Both the position numbers and the translations under genes were made by a program. Of a stretch of 64,000 nucleotides of DNA, positions 17,504-25,006 are shown one piece after another (positions within the stretch are counted from its first letter, which is position 1; each line of letters opens with the position of its first letter). The DNA comes from Streptomyces aureus. Lineage in GTDB: Bacteria > Actinomycetota > Actinomycetes > Streptomycetales > Streptomycetaceae. Below the pieces are notes generated by a model. The model saw only the letters and a list, made by a program, of their open reading frames with translations, was not told the DNA's origin and did no database searches. Location of the stretch: the NCBI RefSeq assembly GCF_000725495.1, contig NZ_KL647039.1:272287-336286 (forward strand). Direction: 5' to 3'.

Positions 17504-18754
17504 ATGCCCGACCGTCAGCAGCAGCCGCCCCGCTCCCCCTCGGGGCAGACCGACACGGCCGCTCTCCTGCTGTGCGGGGCGCAGCTCACGGACGGCCGGA
17601 CCGTGGACGTACGGCTCGGCGGTGGCCGCATCGAGGCGGTCGGCACCGCGGGAAGCCTGGCGGCGGGGGCCTCGGGGGCTCGCGCCGCGAAGGTGGACCT
17701 GCGCGGCTACCTCCTCCTGCCGGCCCCCGCCGAGGCCCACGCCCACAGCGACACCGCCCTGACGGCCGACGGCCACGGACCGCTCGCGTACGACGACCGG
17801 TCGATCCGGCGCCGTGCCACCGAGGCGGCCCTGCTGCAACTCGGGCACGGGGCCACGGCGTTGCGGTCCCACGTACGCGTGGGAGACGTTCTGGGGCTGG
17901 ACGCGCTGGCGGCCGTACTCGAAGTCCGGCGGTCGCTGCGGGGGCTCGCCGAACTGGCGACGGTGGCCATGCCTCGGGTGCTGACCGGCGCGGCCGGTGC
18001 CGACGGTCTGGCGATGCTGCGCGACGCCCTGAAGATGGGCGCGTCCGTGGTGGGCGGCTGCCCGGACGCGGACCCGGATCCGACGGGGTACGTGGAGGCC
18101 GTCCTGGAGCTCGCCTCCGAACACGGCTGTGCGGTCGACCTGCACACGGACGCCGCCGATCCCGCCCGGCTCGCCCGGCTGGCCGCGATGGCGGGCGGGC
18201 TGCGGCCCGGGGTGGCCCTCGGCCCGTGCGGCGGGCTCGGCCGGCTGCCCTCCGCCGTGGCCTCGCGCGCGGCGGACCAACTCGCCGCGGCGGGGGTGAC
18301 GGTGATGTGTCTGCCGCAGGGCGGCTGCGGCTCGGCCGACCGGCGCGGCACCGCTCCCGTACGGCTGCTGCGGGCGGCCGGGGTGCGGATCGCGGCGGGC
18401 AGCGGGGCCCTGCGCGACGTGTCCAACCCGGTGGGACGCGGGGACCCGCTGGAGGCCGCGTACCTGCTGGCCTCCCGGTGCGGGCTGCGGCCCGAGGAGG
18501 CGTACGACACGGTGAGTTGTGCCGCCCGAGACGCCCTGGGGCTGCCCGAGGTGCGCGTGGAGGCGGGTTTCCCGGCCGAGTTGCTCGCCGTGCGCGGGGA
18601 CGGGCTGGCGGGGGCGCTGTCCCTCGCGTACAGCCGGATCGTGATCCACCGCGGGCGCGTGGTGGCGCGGACGAGCGCGGTGCGGGAGTACTGCGACTCG
18701 GAGACCGAATCGGGGCTGGAACTGCCCCGGCAGGGACGGGAGGAGCCGTCCTAG
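17504..18754 (+). CDS. amidohydrolase-family protein, cytosine-deaminase-like, probably degenerate
   Basis: 416 residues from the ATG at 17504 (ACAGGAGCG upstream). It has the small beta domain and TIM-barrel pattern of cytosine-deaminase-like amidohydrolases. His79-Ala80-His81 (AEAHAHSD) matches the first metal-binding pair, and His214 (DLHTDAAD) is at the expected place. The catalytic glutamate normally three residues later is Ala217. The next metal histidine region reads ALGPCGGLGR with no histidine, and the usual HDD region reads AGSGALRD. These losses suggest it is inactive as a deaminase or has changed chemistry. The stop codon lies inside a tandem-repeat array. Confidence 0.75.
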   Translation: MPDRQQQPPRSPSGQTDTAALLLCGAQLTDGRTVDVRLGGGRIEAVGTAGSLAAGASGARAAKVDLRGYLLLPAPAEAHAHSDTALTADGHGPLAYDDRSIRRRATEAALLQLGHGATALRSHVRVGDVLGLDALAAVLEVRRSLRGLAELATVAMPRVLTGAAGADGLAMLRDALKMGASVVGGCPDADPDPTGYVEAVLELASEHGCAVDLHTDAADPARLARLAAMAGGLRPGVALGPCGGLGRLPSAVASRAADQLAAAGVTVMCLPQGGCGSADRRGTAPVRLLRAAGVRIAAGSGALRDVSNPVGRGDPLEAAYLLASRCGLRPEEAYDTVSCAARDALGLPEVRVEAGFPAELLAVRGDGLAGALSLAYSRIVIHRGRVVARTSAVREYCDSETESGLELPRQGREEPS

Positions 18755-18852
18755 CCGGGACGGGAGGAGCCGCCCTGACCGGGACGGGAAGAGTCGTCCT
18801 AGCCGGGACGGGAAGAGCCGTCCTGGCCGGGACGGGAGAAACCGTCCCGGCC
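18733..18852 (+). repeat. five tandem 24-base units, each a small hairpin
   Basis: Units start at 18733, 18757, 18781, 18805 and 18829, an exact 24-base period with a few substitutions. Each unit carries GACGG and CCGTC arms around a purine-rich loop, and the last unit (18829) is a perfect GGGACGG/CCGTCCC hairpin. The first unit contains the amidohydrolase stop codon. The next gene points the opposite way, so the array could act as a multiple terminator between convergent genes. Confidence 0.9.
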
Positions 18853-18885
18853 AGGGTGTGAGGAACCGGCCCCGTCAGACAGGCC

Positions 18886-19917
18886 CTAGAACCCGCCGCC
18901 CATGAACGCGCCGCCCAGCGGGCTGCCCGGGGACACCTTGCCCGCGGGGATCTCCGTGGCCCCGGACGGCGCGCTGACGTCGCCCGCCTCGGAGAACTTC
19001 AGGACGAGGGGCAGCTTGACCTTCTTCTTGCTGTCGGCGAGGACGCCGAGGTCGACCCGGATCTGCCGGAGGTCGCCGTTCTTCAGGGTGAAGTCGACGG
19101 CGACCTTCTTGTTCGGCGCGTCCTTGAGGTCCTTGGCCGTGGGGAGTTCCGCGCCCGCGGGAAGGTCGCCCTGGAGCGGACGGAGCTTGTCGAAGACGCC
19201 GGTGAGCAGGGTGCGGAGGTTGCCGGTGGCGACGACGTGCTCGACACCGTCCGAGCCGCCCTCGGTCCGGAACGTGACGTCACGGCTGACGACACCGCTC
19301 ACGGCGTCGAGGATCTTCTTCTGGGTCTTGGCGTCGATGTCCCCGGAGGCGCCCTTCGAGGTGCCTCCGGCGGCCTTGCCCGCCTTCTCCATCGCCTTGG
19401 TGTCGACCTTGACCCAGTCGCCCTCGAGGAGCTTCCTGAACTCCTTCTCGCTCGGAGGGAGATCGTCGACCGAGGGCATGGGAACGCCCATCGCCTTGCC
19501 GAGGGCCTTCATGTCGGTGCGGTAGTACAGGAAGTCGCCGACCACCCGGTACTCGGCCAGGACGCCGTCGGCGCCGGCGACCTTCACGCTCGTGCCGACG
19601 AGGTCCTTCTGGCCCGAATCCGCCAGCTTCTTCCTGGACTTGACGGACACGTCGACGTGCAGGTCGCTGACGAACTTGCCGAACTCCGGCGGCATCGCGT
19701 CGTCCGGACCACCCTCGTCCGAAAGGGCGTCGATCGTCTTCGCGTCGGCGTCGAGGTCCAACCGGAAGGCGAGCGACTTCTGTTCGCCGAGGCCCTCGAC
19801 GGCGTGGTCGACCTTCTGTCCGGCGGTGAGGTTCTGGACGGTGCCGCAGGCGGCCGCCGCGGTGAGGAGGACGGTGGTGCAGCCGACCGCGGTGACGGTC
19901 TTGCGTATGACGCTGAT
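18886..19917 (-). CDS. secreted lipoprotein with no canonical start codon
   Basis: About 340 residues. The frame encodes a clear lipoprotein signal, RKTVTAVGCTTVLLTAAAAC, followed by a beta-rich domain like the LppX/LprAFG-type lipoproteins at 2.4-4.4 kb (FKKLLEGDW-like and LRQIRVDLG segments). No ATG, GTG or TTG lies between the in-frame stop TAA at 19932-19930 and the end of the signal sequence; the first TTG (19761) would remove the signal. AAGAGGAG at 19931-19924 is a strong ribosome site and is followed by ATC ATC ATC; the third ATC (19917) has normal spacing. I therefore place a non-AUG (ATC) start here. A start-codon mutation or a sequence error are alternatives. Confidence 0.7.
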   Translation of the reverse strand: MSVIRKTVTAVGCTTVLLTAAAACGTVQNLTAGQKVDHAVEGLGEQKSLAFRLDLDADAKTIDALSDEGGPDDAMPPEFGKFVSDLHVDVSVKSRKKLADSGQKDLVGTSVKVAGADGVLAEYRVVGDFLYYRTDMKALGKAMGVPMPSVDDLPPSEKEFRKLLEGDWVKVDTKAMEKAGKAAGGTSKGASGDIDAKTQKKILDAVSGVVSRDVTFRTEGGSDGVEHVVATGNLRTLLTGVFDKLRPLQGDLPAGAELPTAKDLKDAPNKKVAVDFTLKNGDLRQIRVDLGVLADSKKKVKLPLVLKFSEAGDVSAPSGATEIPAGKVSPGSPLGGAFMGGGF

Positions 19918-20099
19918 GATGATCTCCTCTTACGACGCCGTACGAATCCCGCACGACGTTGCCTCGTTCGCGTGTTCACTCGTACCAACGGCGTTCTCGC
20001 GGCGATCACCCACGCGTTCACAGTGATCATTCAAGTGACTCATGAGTTGTGCACAGGGTTGTGCGGCGAACGCGGTCATCCGGGCGTACGGTCGGAAAC

Positions 20100-20756
20100 A
20101 TGCGCATTGTCATCGCTGGTGGTCATGGTCAGATCGCGCTGCGGCTGGAGCGAATGCTCTCCGCGCGCGGGGACGAGGTCGCGGGGCTCATCCGCCGCGC
20201 CGAACAGGGGGACGATCTGCGGGCGGCCGGTGCGGAGCCGGTCCTGTGCGATCTGGAGTCGGCGTCGGTGGAGGAGGTGGCCGCGCATCTGCAGGGCGCG
20301 GACGCCGCCGTCTTCGCGGCGGGCGCGGGACCGGGCAGCGGTGCGGACCGCAAGCAGACGGTGGACAAGGGCGCGGCGATCCTGTTCGCGGACGCGGCCG
20401 AGCGCGCGGGCGTACGCCGGCACGTGGTCGTCTCCTCCATGGGTGCGGACGCGGCCCACCAGGGTGACGAGATCTTCGACGCGTATCTGCGCGCCAAGGG
20501 CGAGGCCGACGACTACGTACGCGGCCGGGCGGGCCTGGACTGGACGATCCTGCGGCCCGGCGGGCTGATCGACGACGCCGGCACCGGGCTCGTACGCCTG
20601 GAGGCGTCGACCGGGCGCGGCATGATCCCCCGCGACGACGTCGCCGCGGTCCTCGCGGAGCTGGTCGACACCCCGGCGACGGCGGGACTGACCCTGGAGG
20701 CCGTCAGCGGTTCGACGCCGATCTCGGTCGCGGTGAAGTCGGTGGCGGGCAACTAG
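20100..20756 (+). CDS. NAD(P)-binding Rossmann protein, atypical short-chain reductase
   Basis: 218 residues from the ATG at 20100. The dinucleotide motif is AGGHGQIALR (residues 6-15). HVVVSSMGAD marks the central beta strand and LDWTILRPGGLIDD the region typical of NmrA/YwnB-like proteins. The usual short-chain dehydrogenase Tyr-Lys pair is replaced by YLRAKGEAD, which retains a Tyr-x3-Lys spacing. Substrate unknown. It is divergent from the lipoprotein gene across about 180 bases. Confidence 0.82.
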   Translation: MRIVIAGGHGQIALRLERMLSARGDEVAGLIRRAEQGDDLRAAGAEPVLCDLESASVEEVAAHLQGADAAVFAAGAGPGSGADRKQTVDKGAAILFADAAERAGVRRHVVVSSMGADAAHQGDEIFDAYLRAKGEADDYVRGRAGLDWTILRPGGLIDDAGTGLVRLEASTGRGMIPRDDVAAVLAELVDTPATAGLTLEAVSGSTPISVAVKSVAGN

Positions 20757-20795
20757 CAGCTGGCCGGCCCGCTTCTTGTCGGTCCCCGGCCCGCT

Positions 20796-21020
20796 TCAGA
20801 AGAGCGGGAGCTGGCCGGGGAAGTCGGGCACGGCGTAGCCGTCCAGCGTGGGCTGCGCCGCCCCGAGGAACGCCTCCCGGCGCGAACCGGCGCACGAGAC
20901 CAGTTCCCCGCTCCCCCGCGCGCTTCCGCGCACGCCGGGCGGATCGTGCCGGGCGAACCGCCCGGCGACGACGGCGATCTCCCGACGGCACTCGGGGCAG
21001 TTCCTGCGACGCGACGACAT
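20796..21020 (-). CDS. small Cys-motif hypothetical protein
   Basis: 74 residues. It begins MSSRRRNCPECRREIAVVAG, where CPEC may be half of a zinc site; a further Cys is at SCAGSRRE but no clear second pair, so zinc binding would need a dimer. The C-terminus is PDFPGQLPLF. The codon usage is typical of the genome, which supports it as real despite the size. Function not recognised. Confidence 0.6.
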   Translation of the reverse strand: MSSRRRNCPECRREIAVVAGRFARHDPPGVRGSARGSGELVSCAGSRREAFLGAAQPTLDGYAVPDFPGQLPLF

Positions 21021-21186
21021 GGGATCAGTGTGCCCCGTGGATCACGCGTCCCGTCGCCGCGCGGGAAAGTCGTGCGGGCGGCTACCGCCGGGGGCCTGTA
21101 CGCGGCGGTACCCCGCCCGGGGCCTGCCGGCCGACCCGCGCCATGGCCCGACGCCTGCCTGCCCGTAGCTCCGTCGGTCGTCGTCG

Positions 21187-21236
21187 GGCAGACGGGGATG
21201 GTCGTGGGCAGACGGGGATGGTCGTGGGCAGACGGG
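21187..21236. repeat. 20-base direct repeat, two and a half copies
   Basis: GGCAGACGGGGATGGTCGTG occurs at 21187-21206 and 21207-21226, and its first ten bases again at 21227. The copies are identical, so the repeat is recent or actively maintained. No gene is seen between 21021 and 21526. Confidence 0.9.
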
Positions 21237-21264
21237 ACTGGTTACGAACAGGTGGGTTTGGTGG

Positions 21265-21534
21265 GACGGGCCCAAGCCGCGCGCCGCGAGCCGCCCGTAC
21301 CGGCCCAAGCTGCGGGCCACGCCCGACAGGCCCAAGCCGGGGCCCGCTCCGGACAACCCTCAGTGGCGGTCCCCGCCGGACAGTCCGGAACCGGGGGCCG
21401 CGCCGCACGGGCCCTGGCCGCGGGCCGTGCAAGCAGGCCCAAGCCCCAAGCCGCACCGGACAAGCCTGAGCCGTGGCCCGCGCCGACGCCAGACAGGCCC
21501 AAGCCGGGTTCCTCGCCGGACAGGCCCTAGCCGC
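21265..21534. repeat. degenerate array of CCGGACAGGCCCAAGCCG-like units
   Basis: About nine to ten imperfect units at roughly 25-33 base spacing; GGCCCAAGC or GGCCCTAGC cores are seen near 21270, 21303, 21330, 21433, 21491 and 21520. The last unit contains the stop codon of the Nudix gene (21527-21529). Translations in every frame are low-complexity, with no conserved protein. Confidence 0.75.
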
Positions 21535-22081
21535 GCGCCGCGCCCGATGCCCCCAGGGCGGCCATCGTGAAGGCGTCCCGCAGCTCGCCCGCACGGATGG
21601 CCCGGGCGATGTCGCCGGGGCTCCACCAGCGGGCGGCGGCGATCTCGCCGTCGCCGGCCGCGTCGGGGCGCAGGGGGGCGTCGTCGGGAACCGAGACCTC
21701 GACGACGGCGACCTCGCTCTCCAGCAGGCCGGAGTCGACGTCCAGGTACGCCACCACGGCCGCGGCGGTGCCGACCAGCCCGGCCTCCTCGGCCAGTTCG
21801 CGCAGCGCGTCCGCGACCGGATCGGTCTCGCCGAAGCCGCGCGGGAGTTCCCAGGCCCACCGGCCGATCGTGGGCCGCCACTGGCGGACCAGCAGGATGT
21901 CGTCGCCGCGTCGGGCCAGGACCACCACTCCGGTACGGCCGCCGCCGACGCGGATCCGGTGCCGGACGGTCTCCGCCCCGGAGGGAAGGCGGTAGGTGTC
22001 CAGGTGGACCTCGCACCACCGTCCGCCGTCGGCGTCGGTGTAGGCCGTGCGGGTGTGCGTGCGGGGCGCCTCAGCCTCCAT
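21527..22081 (-). CDS. Nudix hydrolase
   Basis: 184 residues. Nudix enzymes cleave nucleoside diphosphates linked to another moiety; the layout here resembles ADP-ribose or sugar-nucleotide pyrophosphatases (WAWELPRGFGE before the box). The Nudix box keeps REL-x-EE-x-G (ALRELAEEAGL), but the spacing between GFGE and REL is about two residues shorter than usual, so the upstream glutamate is displaced. The start ATG at 22081 lies inside the end of the preceding gene (11-base overlap), so both are cotranscribed and coupled. Its stop lies in a repeat array. Confidence 0.85.
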   Translation of the reverse strand: MEAEAPRTHTRTAYTDADGGRWCEVHLDTYRLPSGAETVRHRIRVGGGRTGVVVLARRGDDILLVRQWRPTIGRWAWELPRGFGETDPVADALRELAEEAGLVGTAAAVVAYLDVDSGLLESEVAVVEVSVPDDAPLRPDAAGDGEIAAARWWSPGDIARAIRAGELRDAFTMAALGASGAARG

Positions 22082-23438
22082 CGGGGCCTCCTCCCGCCAC
22101 TCCGGGGAGCTCGATGACGTCGTACCGCCCCCGGAAGTCGCTCAGGCGGGTCACGCCCGCCGACACGGCCGCGACGACGACCGGCGCGAGCGCCCCTCCC
22201 GCCCCGGCGGCGAACACCTCGGGCGTCCCCTGGCCGAGCAGGCTGGTCGCCAGGCTCATTCCGCCGGCCGCCACCGTCTGACTGGTGACCCCCCTCGCGG
22301 ACCGCGCGAACCGCTGGAGACGGGTCACCGGCACCTCGTGCCCACCGGCCGCCGGCTCCTTGGTCCGCTCCGCGAGCAGATCGCCCACCTCCTGGAGCGC
22401 GGCGAGGTCACGTCGGTGCCACCAGTTGCCCAGGGCGTCGGCCGCGTCGTCCGTGTACCGCTGCCACTGCGCACCGCTCATCAGGCCGAGCCGCAGCTCG
22501 AACCGGGTCGGATAGATCACGACCGGAGTCTGCTCCACCAGCGCCGACGCCTCCCGGCGCCGGACACCGCGGCGCGGCGAGGTCAGCCCGAGCAGGCAGC
22601 CTTCGCTGGCCGCTATGGCCCGGTAGTAGGTCTCGTCGAAGTAGTCGCGCAGCGTCTGGGCGTCCGTCCGTACCGCGGAGTCGCCGGAGCGCTGCAGCGG
22701 GTCGAGGCGCTCGTACAGGCGGCTGCGGCTGGGCAGGCCGTTCTCGTCGAACTCGCCGCCGGTCCAGGCGGCGAGGACCGCCCTGCCCTGGTCGCTCGCC
22801 GCGTCCTGCGGACGGGGCAGGGGACGCATCGCGAACGCGGTCGCGTAGTCGGCCGGCGCGAGGGGGCTGACCTCCAGCAGTCCGTGCTCGGCGGCCTCCA
22901 GCCAGGCACCCCAGCGGGCGACCGTGCGCCGCCGCAGCGGCGTGTCCAGGACCCCGGTCTCCGCGAGCAGACGGTCCGCCGCACCGAGGGGCCCCTCCGC
23001 GGTGAGGGCCGCGCCCGCGGCCTCGCCGTCCGCGCGGACGGCGAGTTCCCGCTGGAGTCGCAGGCACTGCTCGTCGGGGACGGGGAGGGAGGAGAAGAGG
23101 AAGCCGGTCGAGAGCATCGCGATGAGCTGTCCGGCCAGGTCGGCGTTGCGGGAGTTCACCCGGATCGGCAGGACCGCGCCGCCGCCGATCGCCCGGACGG
23201 CCAGCTCGTCGAGCAGGGCGGCGGGCCGCAGCGCCGCGAAGACGGCGCCGTCGAGCAGTTGGGGGTAGGTCAGGAAGAGGGCGCCGCCCTGGATGACCTC
23301 CCACCGCAGCCGCCCGAGCAGTTCGGCCCGCTCCAGCGCGGTCAGTCGCTCCATCGGGGCGGTGGCGCCGGGCCCCTGGCCGCTCAGCCTGGCCCGCTGC
23401 CTGACGCTGTCCCACCCCGTGCTGAGCACCGCGGTCAT
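22071..23438 (-). CDS. hypothetical protein of 455 residues
   Basis: I do not recognise the family. The middle (about residues 30-350) looks soluble and helical, with charged segments such as RLYERLDPLQRSG and LRDYFDETYYRAIA. Near the C-terminus a Gly/Ala-rich apolar stretch (about 400-435) could insert in or contact a membrane. ATG at 23438. It is the first gene of a two-gene unit with the Nudix hydrolase, overlapping it by 11 bases, which suggests a shared process. It is in typical high-GC codon usage with no sign of transfer. Confidence 0.7.
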   Translation of the reverse strand: MTAVLSTGWDSVRQRARLSGQGPGATAPMERLTALERAELLGRLRWEVIQGGALFLTYPQLLDGAVFAALRPAALLDELAVRAIGGGAVLPIRVNSRNADLAGQLIAMLSTGFLFSSLPVPDEQCLRLQRELAVRADGEAAGAALTAEGPLGAADRLLAETGVLDTPLRRRTVARWGAWLEAAEHGLLEVSPLAPADYATAFAMRPLPRPQDAASDQGRAVLAAWTGGEFDENGLPSRSRLYERLDPLQRSGDSAVRTDAQTLRDYFDETYYRAIAASEGCLLGLTSPRRGVRRREASALVEQTPVVIYPTRFELRLGLMSGAQWQRYTDDAADALGNWWHRRDLAALQEVGDLLAERTKEPAAGGHEVPVTRLQRFARSARGVTSQTVAAGGMSLATSLLGQGTPEVFAAGAGGALAPVVVAAVSAGVTRLSDFRGRYDVIELPGVAGGGPDGG

Positions 23439-23606
23439 CTATCAGCCCCTTCTCCGGCGACGTGCGGGGGCCAGTTCAGCACGCCCCGACGACCGGAACA
23501 ACGCCCACACCCGCCACGACCAGCCACCCCGAACCGGCGCACCCAGGCCGCCCGGCCGCCCCCGGAACCGCACGACACACCGGCCCGCCCGGGACCGAAA
23601 ACGAAG

Positions 23607-23649
23607 AAACCCCCTCCGATCTGCCGTGAGGCTGATCGAAGGGGGTTTT
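23607..23649 (-). terminator. terminator after tRNA-Tyr
   Basis: AACCCCCT and AGGGGGTT arms, extended to GATC, close a 14-base loop with one mismatch. Read on the minus strand it is followed by TTTCTTCGTTTTC, a good T-rich tail, 9 bases after the tRNA. Confidence 0.85.
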
Positions 23650-23657
23650 CCCCAGTG

Positions 23658-23739
23658 TGGCGGCGCCAGGATTCGAACCTGGGAAGGCGAAGCCGGCAGA
23701 TTTACAGTCTGCTCCCTTTGGCCGCTCGGGCACACCGCC
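23658..23739 (-). tRNA. tRNA-Tyr (anticodon GTA)
   Basis: 82 bases with a long class II variable arm (GCCGGCTTCGCCTTCCC region). Acceptor GGCGGTG/CGCCGCC, anticodon arm CAGACTGTAAATCTG with GTA, T-arm CCAGGTTCGAATCCTGG. No encoded CCA. Confidence 0.96.
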
Positions 23740-23940
23740 TGGGATGCTGCCCCTGAGCCTCGCTTTCGCGGTGCTCCCTGGCAACGACGTAAACGATACC
23801 TGATGCTCGGGGATGCTTCGCCACCCAATTGATCGACGCTCGGGGGGAGGGGGGTGGCTAGGCTTATGCGGATGCTGCCGGAGGCCCACGCCGGGCCGGA
23901 CGGCCGCCCCTACGCACCCCGATACAAGGAGCCACAGGAC

Positions 23941-24429
23941 ATGGCCGACTCCAGTTTCGACATCGTCTCGAAGGTCGAGCGGCAGGAGGTCGACAACGCC
24001 CTCAACCAGGCCGCCAAGGAGATCTCGCAGCGCTACGACTTCAAGAACGTCGGCGCCTCCATCTCCTGGTCCGGCGAGAAGATCCTCATGGAGGCGAACT
24101 CCGAGGAGCGGGTGAAGGCCATCCTCGATGTGTTCGAGACCAAGCTGATCAAGCGGGGCATCTCGCTGAAGTCGCTGGACGCCGGTGAGCCCCAGCTCTC
24201 CGGCAAGGAGTACAAGATCTTCGCGACCATCGAGGAAGGCATCTCCCAGGAGAACGCCAAGAAGGTGGCGAAGATCATCCGCGACGAGGGCCCCAAGGGC
24301 GTGAAGGCCCAGGTGCAGGGCGACGAGCTGCGCGTCAGCTCGAAGAGCCGCGACGACCTGCAGGCCGTTCAGGCCCTCCTCAAGGGCAAGGACTTCGACT
24401 TCGCCCTGCAGTTCGTGAACTACCGCTAG
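23941..24429 (+). CDS. YajQ-family nucleotide-binding protein
   Basis: 162 residues, the family's usual length. YajQ-like proteins have two ferredoxin-like domains, and some bind cyclic-di-GMP. The N-terminal [20 protein letters not shown] and the conserved [15 protein letters not shown] and LQFVNYR ends are unmistakable. ATG at 23941 with AAGGAG upstream. It stands alone and ends at a strong bidirectional terminator. Ligand specificity in Streptomyces is not evident from sequence. Confidence 0.93.
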   Translation: MADSSFDIVSKVERQEVDNALNQAAKEISQRYDFKNVGASISWSGEKILMEANSEERVKAILDVFETKLIKRGISLKSLDAGEPQLSGKEYKIFATIEEGISQENAKKVAKIIRDEGPKGVKAQVQGDELRVSSKSRDDLQAVQALLKGKDFDFALQFVNYR

Positions 24430-24479
24430 GACGACGGGCGGAGCGCCCGCCGGGGCATCTGCGACGGCGGCGTGCCGAC

Positions 24480-24527
24480 CGTGCGAGGAGGGCTGGACAC
24501 CGTGTGGTGTCCAGCCCTCCTCGCACG
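24480..24527. terminator. bidirectional terminator between convergent genes
   Basis: A perfect 21-base stem with a 6-base CGTGTG loop, lying between the YajQ-like gene (reading right) and the GlsB-like gene (reading left). It should stop both transcripts. Confidence 0.93.
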
Positions 24528-24553
24528 TCTGCCAGGGCCCCGGCGACGCGGCC

Positions 24554-24820
24554 TCAGCGGCGCGAGTCGCCGAAGAAGATGCGGTAGAGGATCAGCAGGA
24601 CGAGCGAGCCGCCGATGGCCGCGACCCACGTGGCTCCGTCGTAGAAGTGCTTGCTGATGGGGTGGTCGAGCCAGCGGGCGGATATCCAGCCGCCGACGAA
24701 CGCGCCCACGACGCCGATGACGGTCGTCCCGATGAAACCGCCCGGGTCGCGCCCCGGGAGCAGGAACTTGGCGATGGCGCCGGCCAGCAGCCCCAGAATG
24801 ATCCAGCTGATGATGCCCAT
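24554..24820 (-). CDS. GlsB/YeaQ/YmgE-type small membrane protein
   Basis: 88 residues. MGIISWIILGLLAGAIAKFL begins the first of three short membrane spans; PGRDPGGFIGTTVIGVVGAF is the glycine-rich family core. The family (formerly called transglycosylase-associated) is small, membrane-located and often stress-induced, with no established activity. ATG at 24820. It is divergent from the APC permease. Confidence 0.88.
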   Translation of the reverse strand: MGIISWIILGLLAGAIAKFLLPGRDPGGFIGTTVIGVVGAFVGGWISARWLDHPISKHFYDGATWVAAIGGSLVLLILYRIFFGDSRR

Positions 24821-25006
24821 GTTCTGAGCCTGCCCTTCCGTTCTGTCCTCACGCTGTCCCGTCCCTGTGAATTCGGTCCGGGCGGGCCGTGTCCGCGCTG
24901 TCCGGTCGCGCAGCGGGACACGGAGCCGATGCCGTCTCGGCGTCGTGCCGATGAACAGGACGTCGCGACGCTCCGGACGGTTGCGACGATCAGTAGGGTG
25001 CGGCAC

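Noticed and set aside
18733..18852. CRISPR-like array
   Set aside because: Units adjoin directly with no unique spacers, and no cas gene is present. The same holds for the arrays at 21187, 41844, 55028 and 60964.
17446..18861. Open frame overlapping the amidohydrolase in another frame and running through the 24-base array
   Set aside because: Arg/Gly/Ala-rich shadow translation; the amidohydrolase frame has recognisable family motifs and typical codon usage.
22071..23438. GTPase assignment for the 455-residue protein
   Set aside because: No Walker A or G-box motif could be found in the translation, so I left it as hypothetical.
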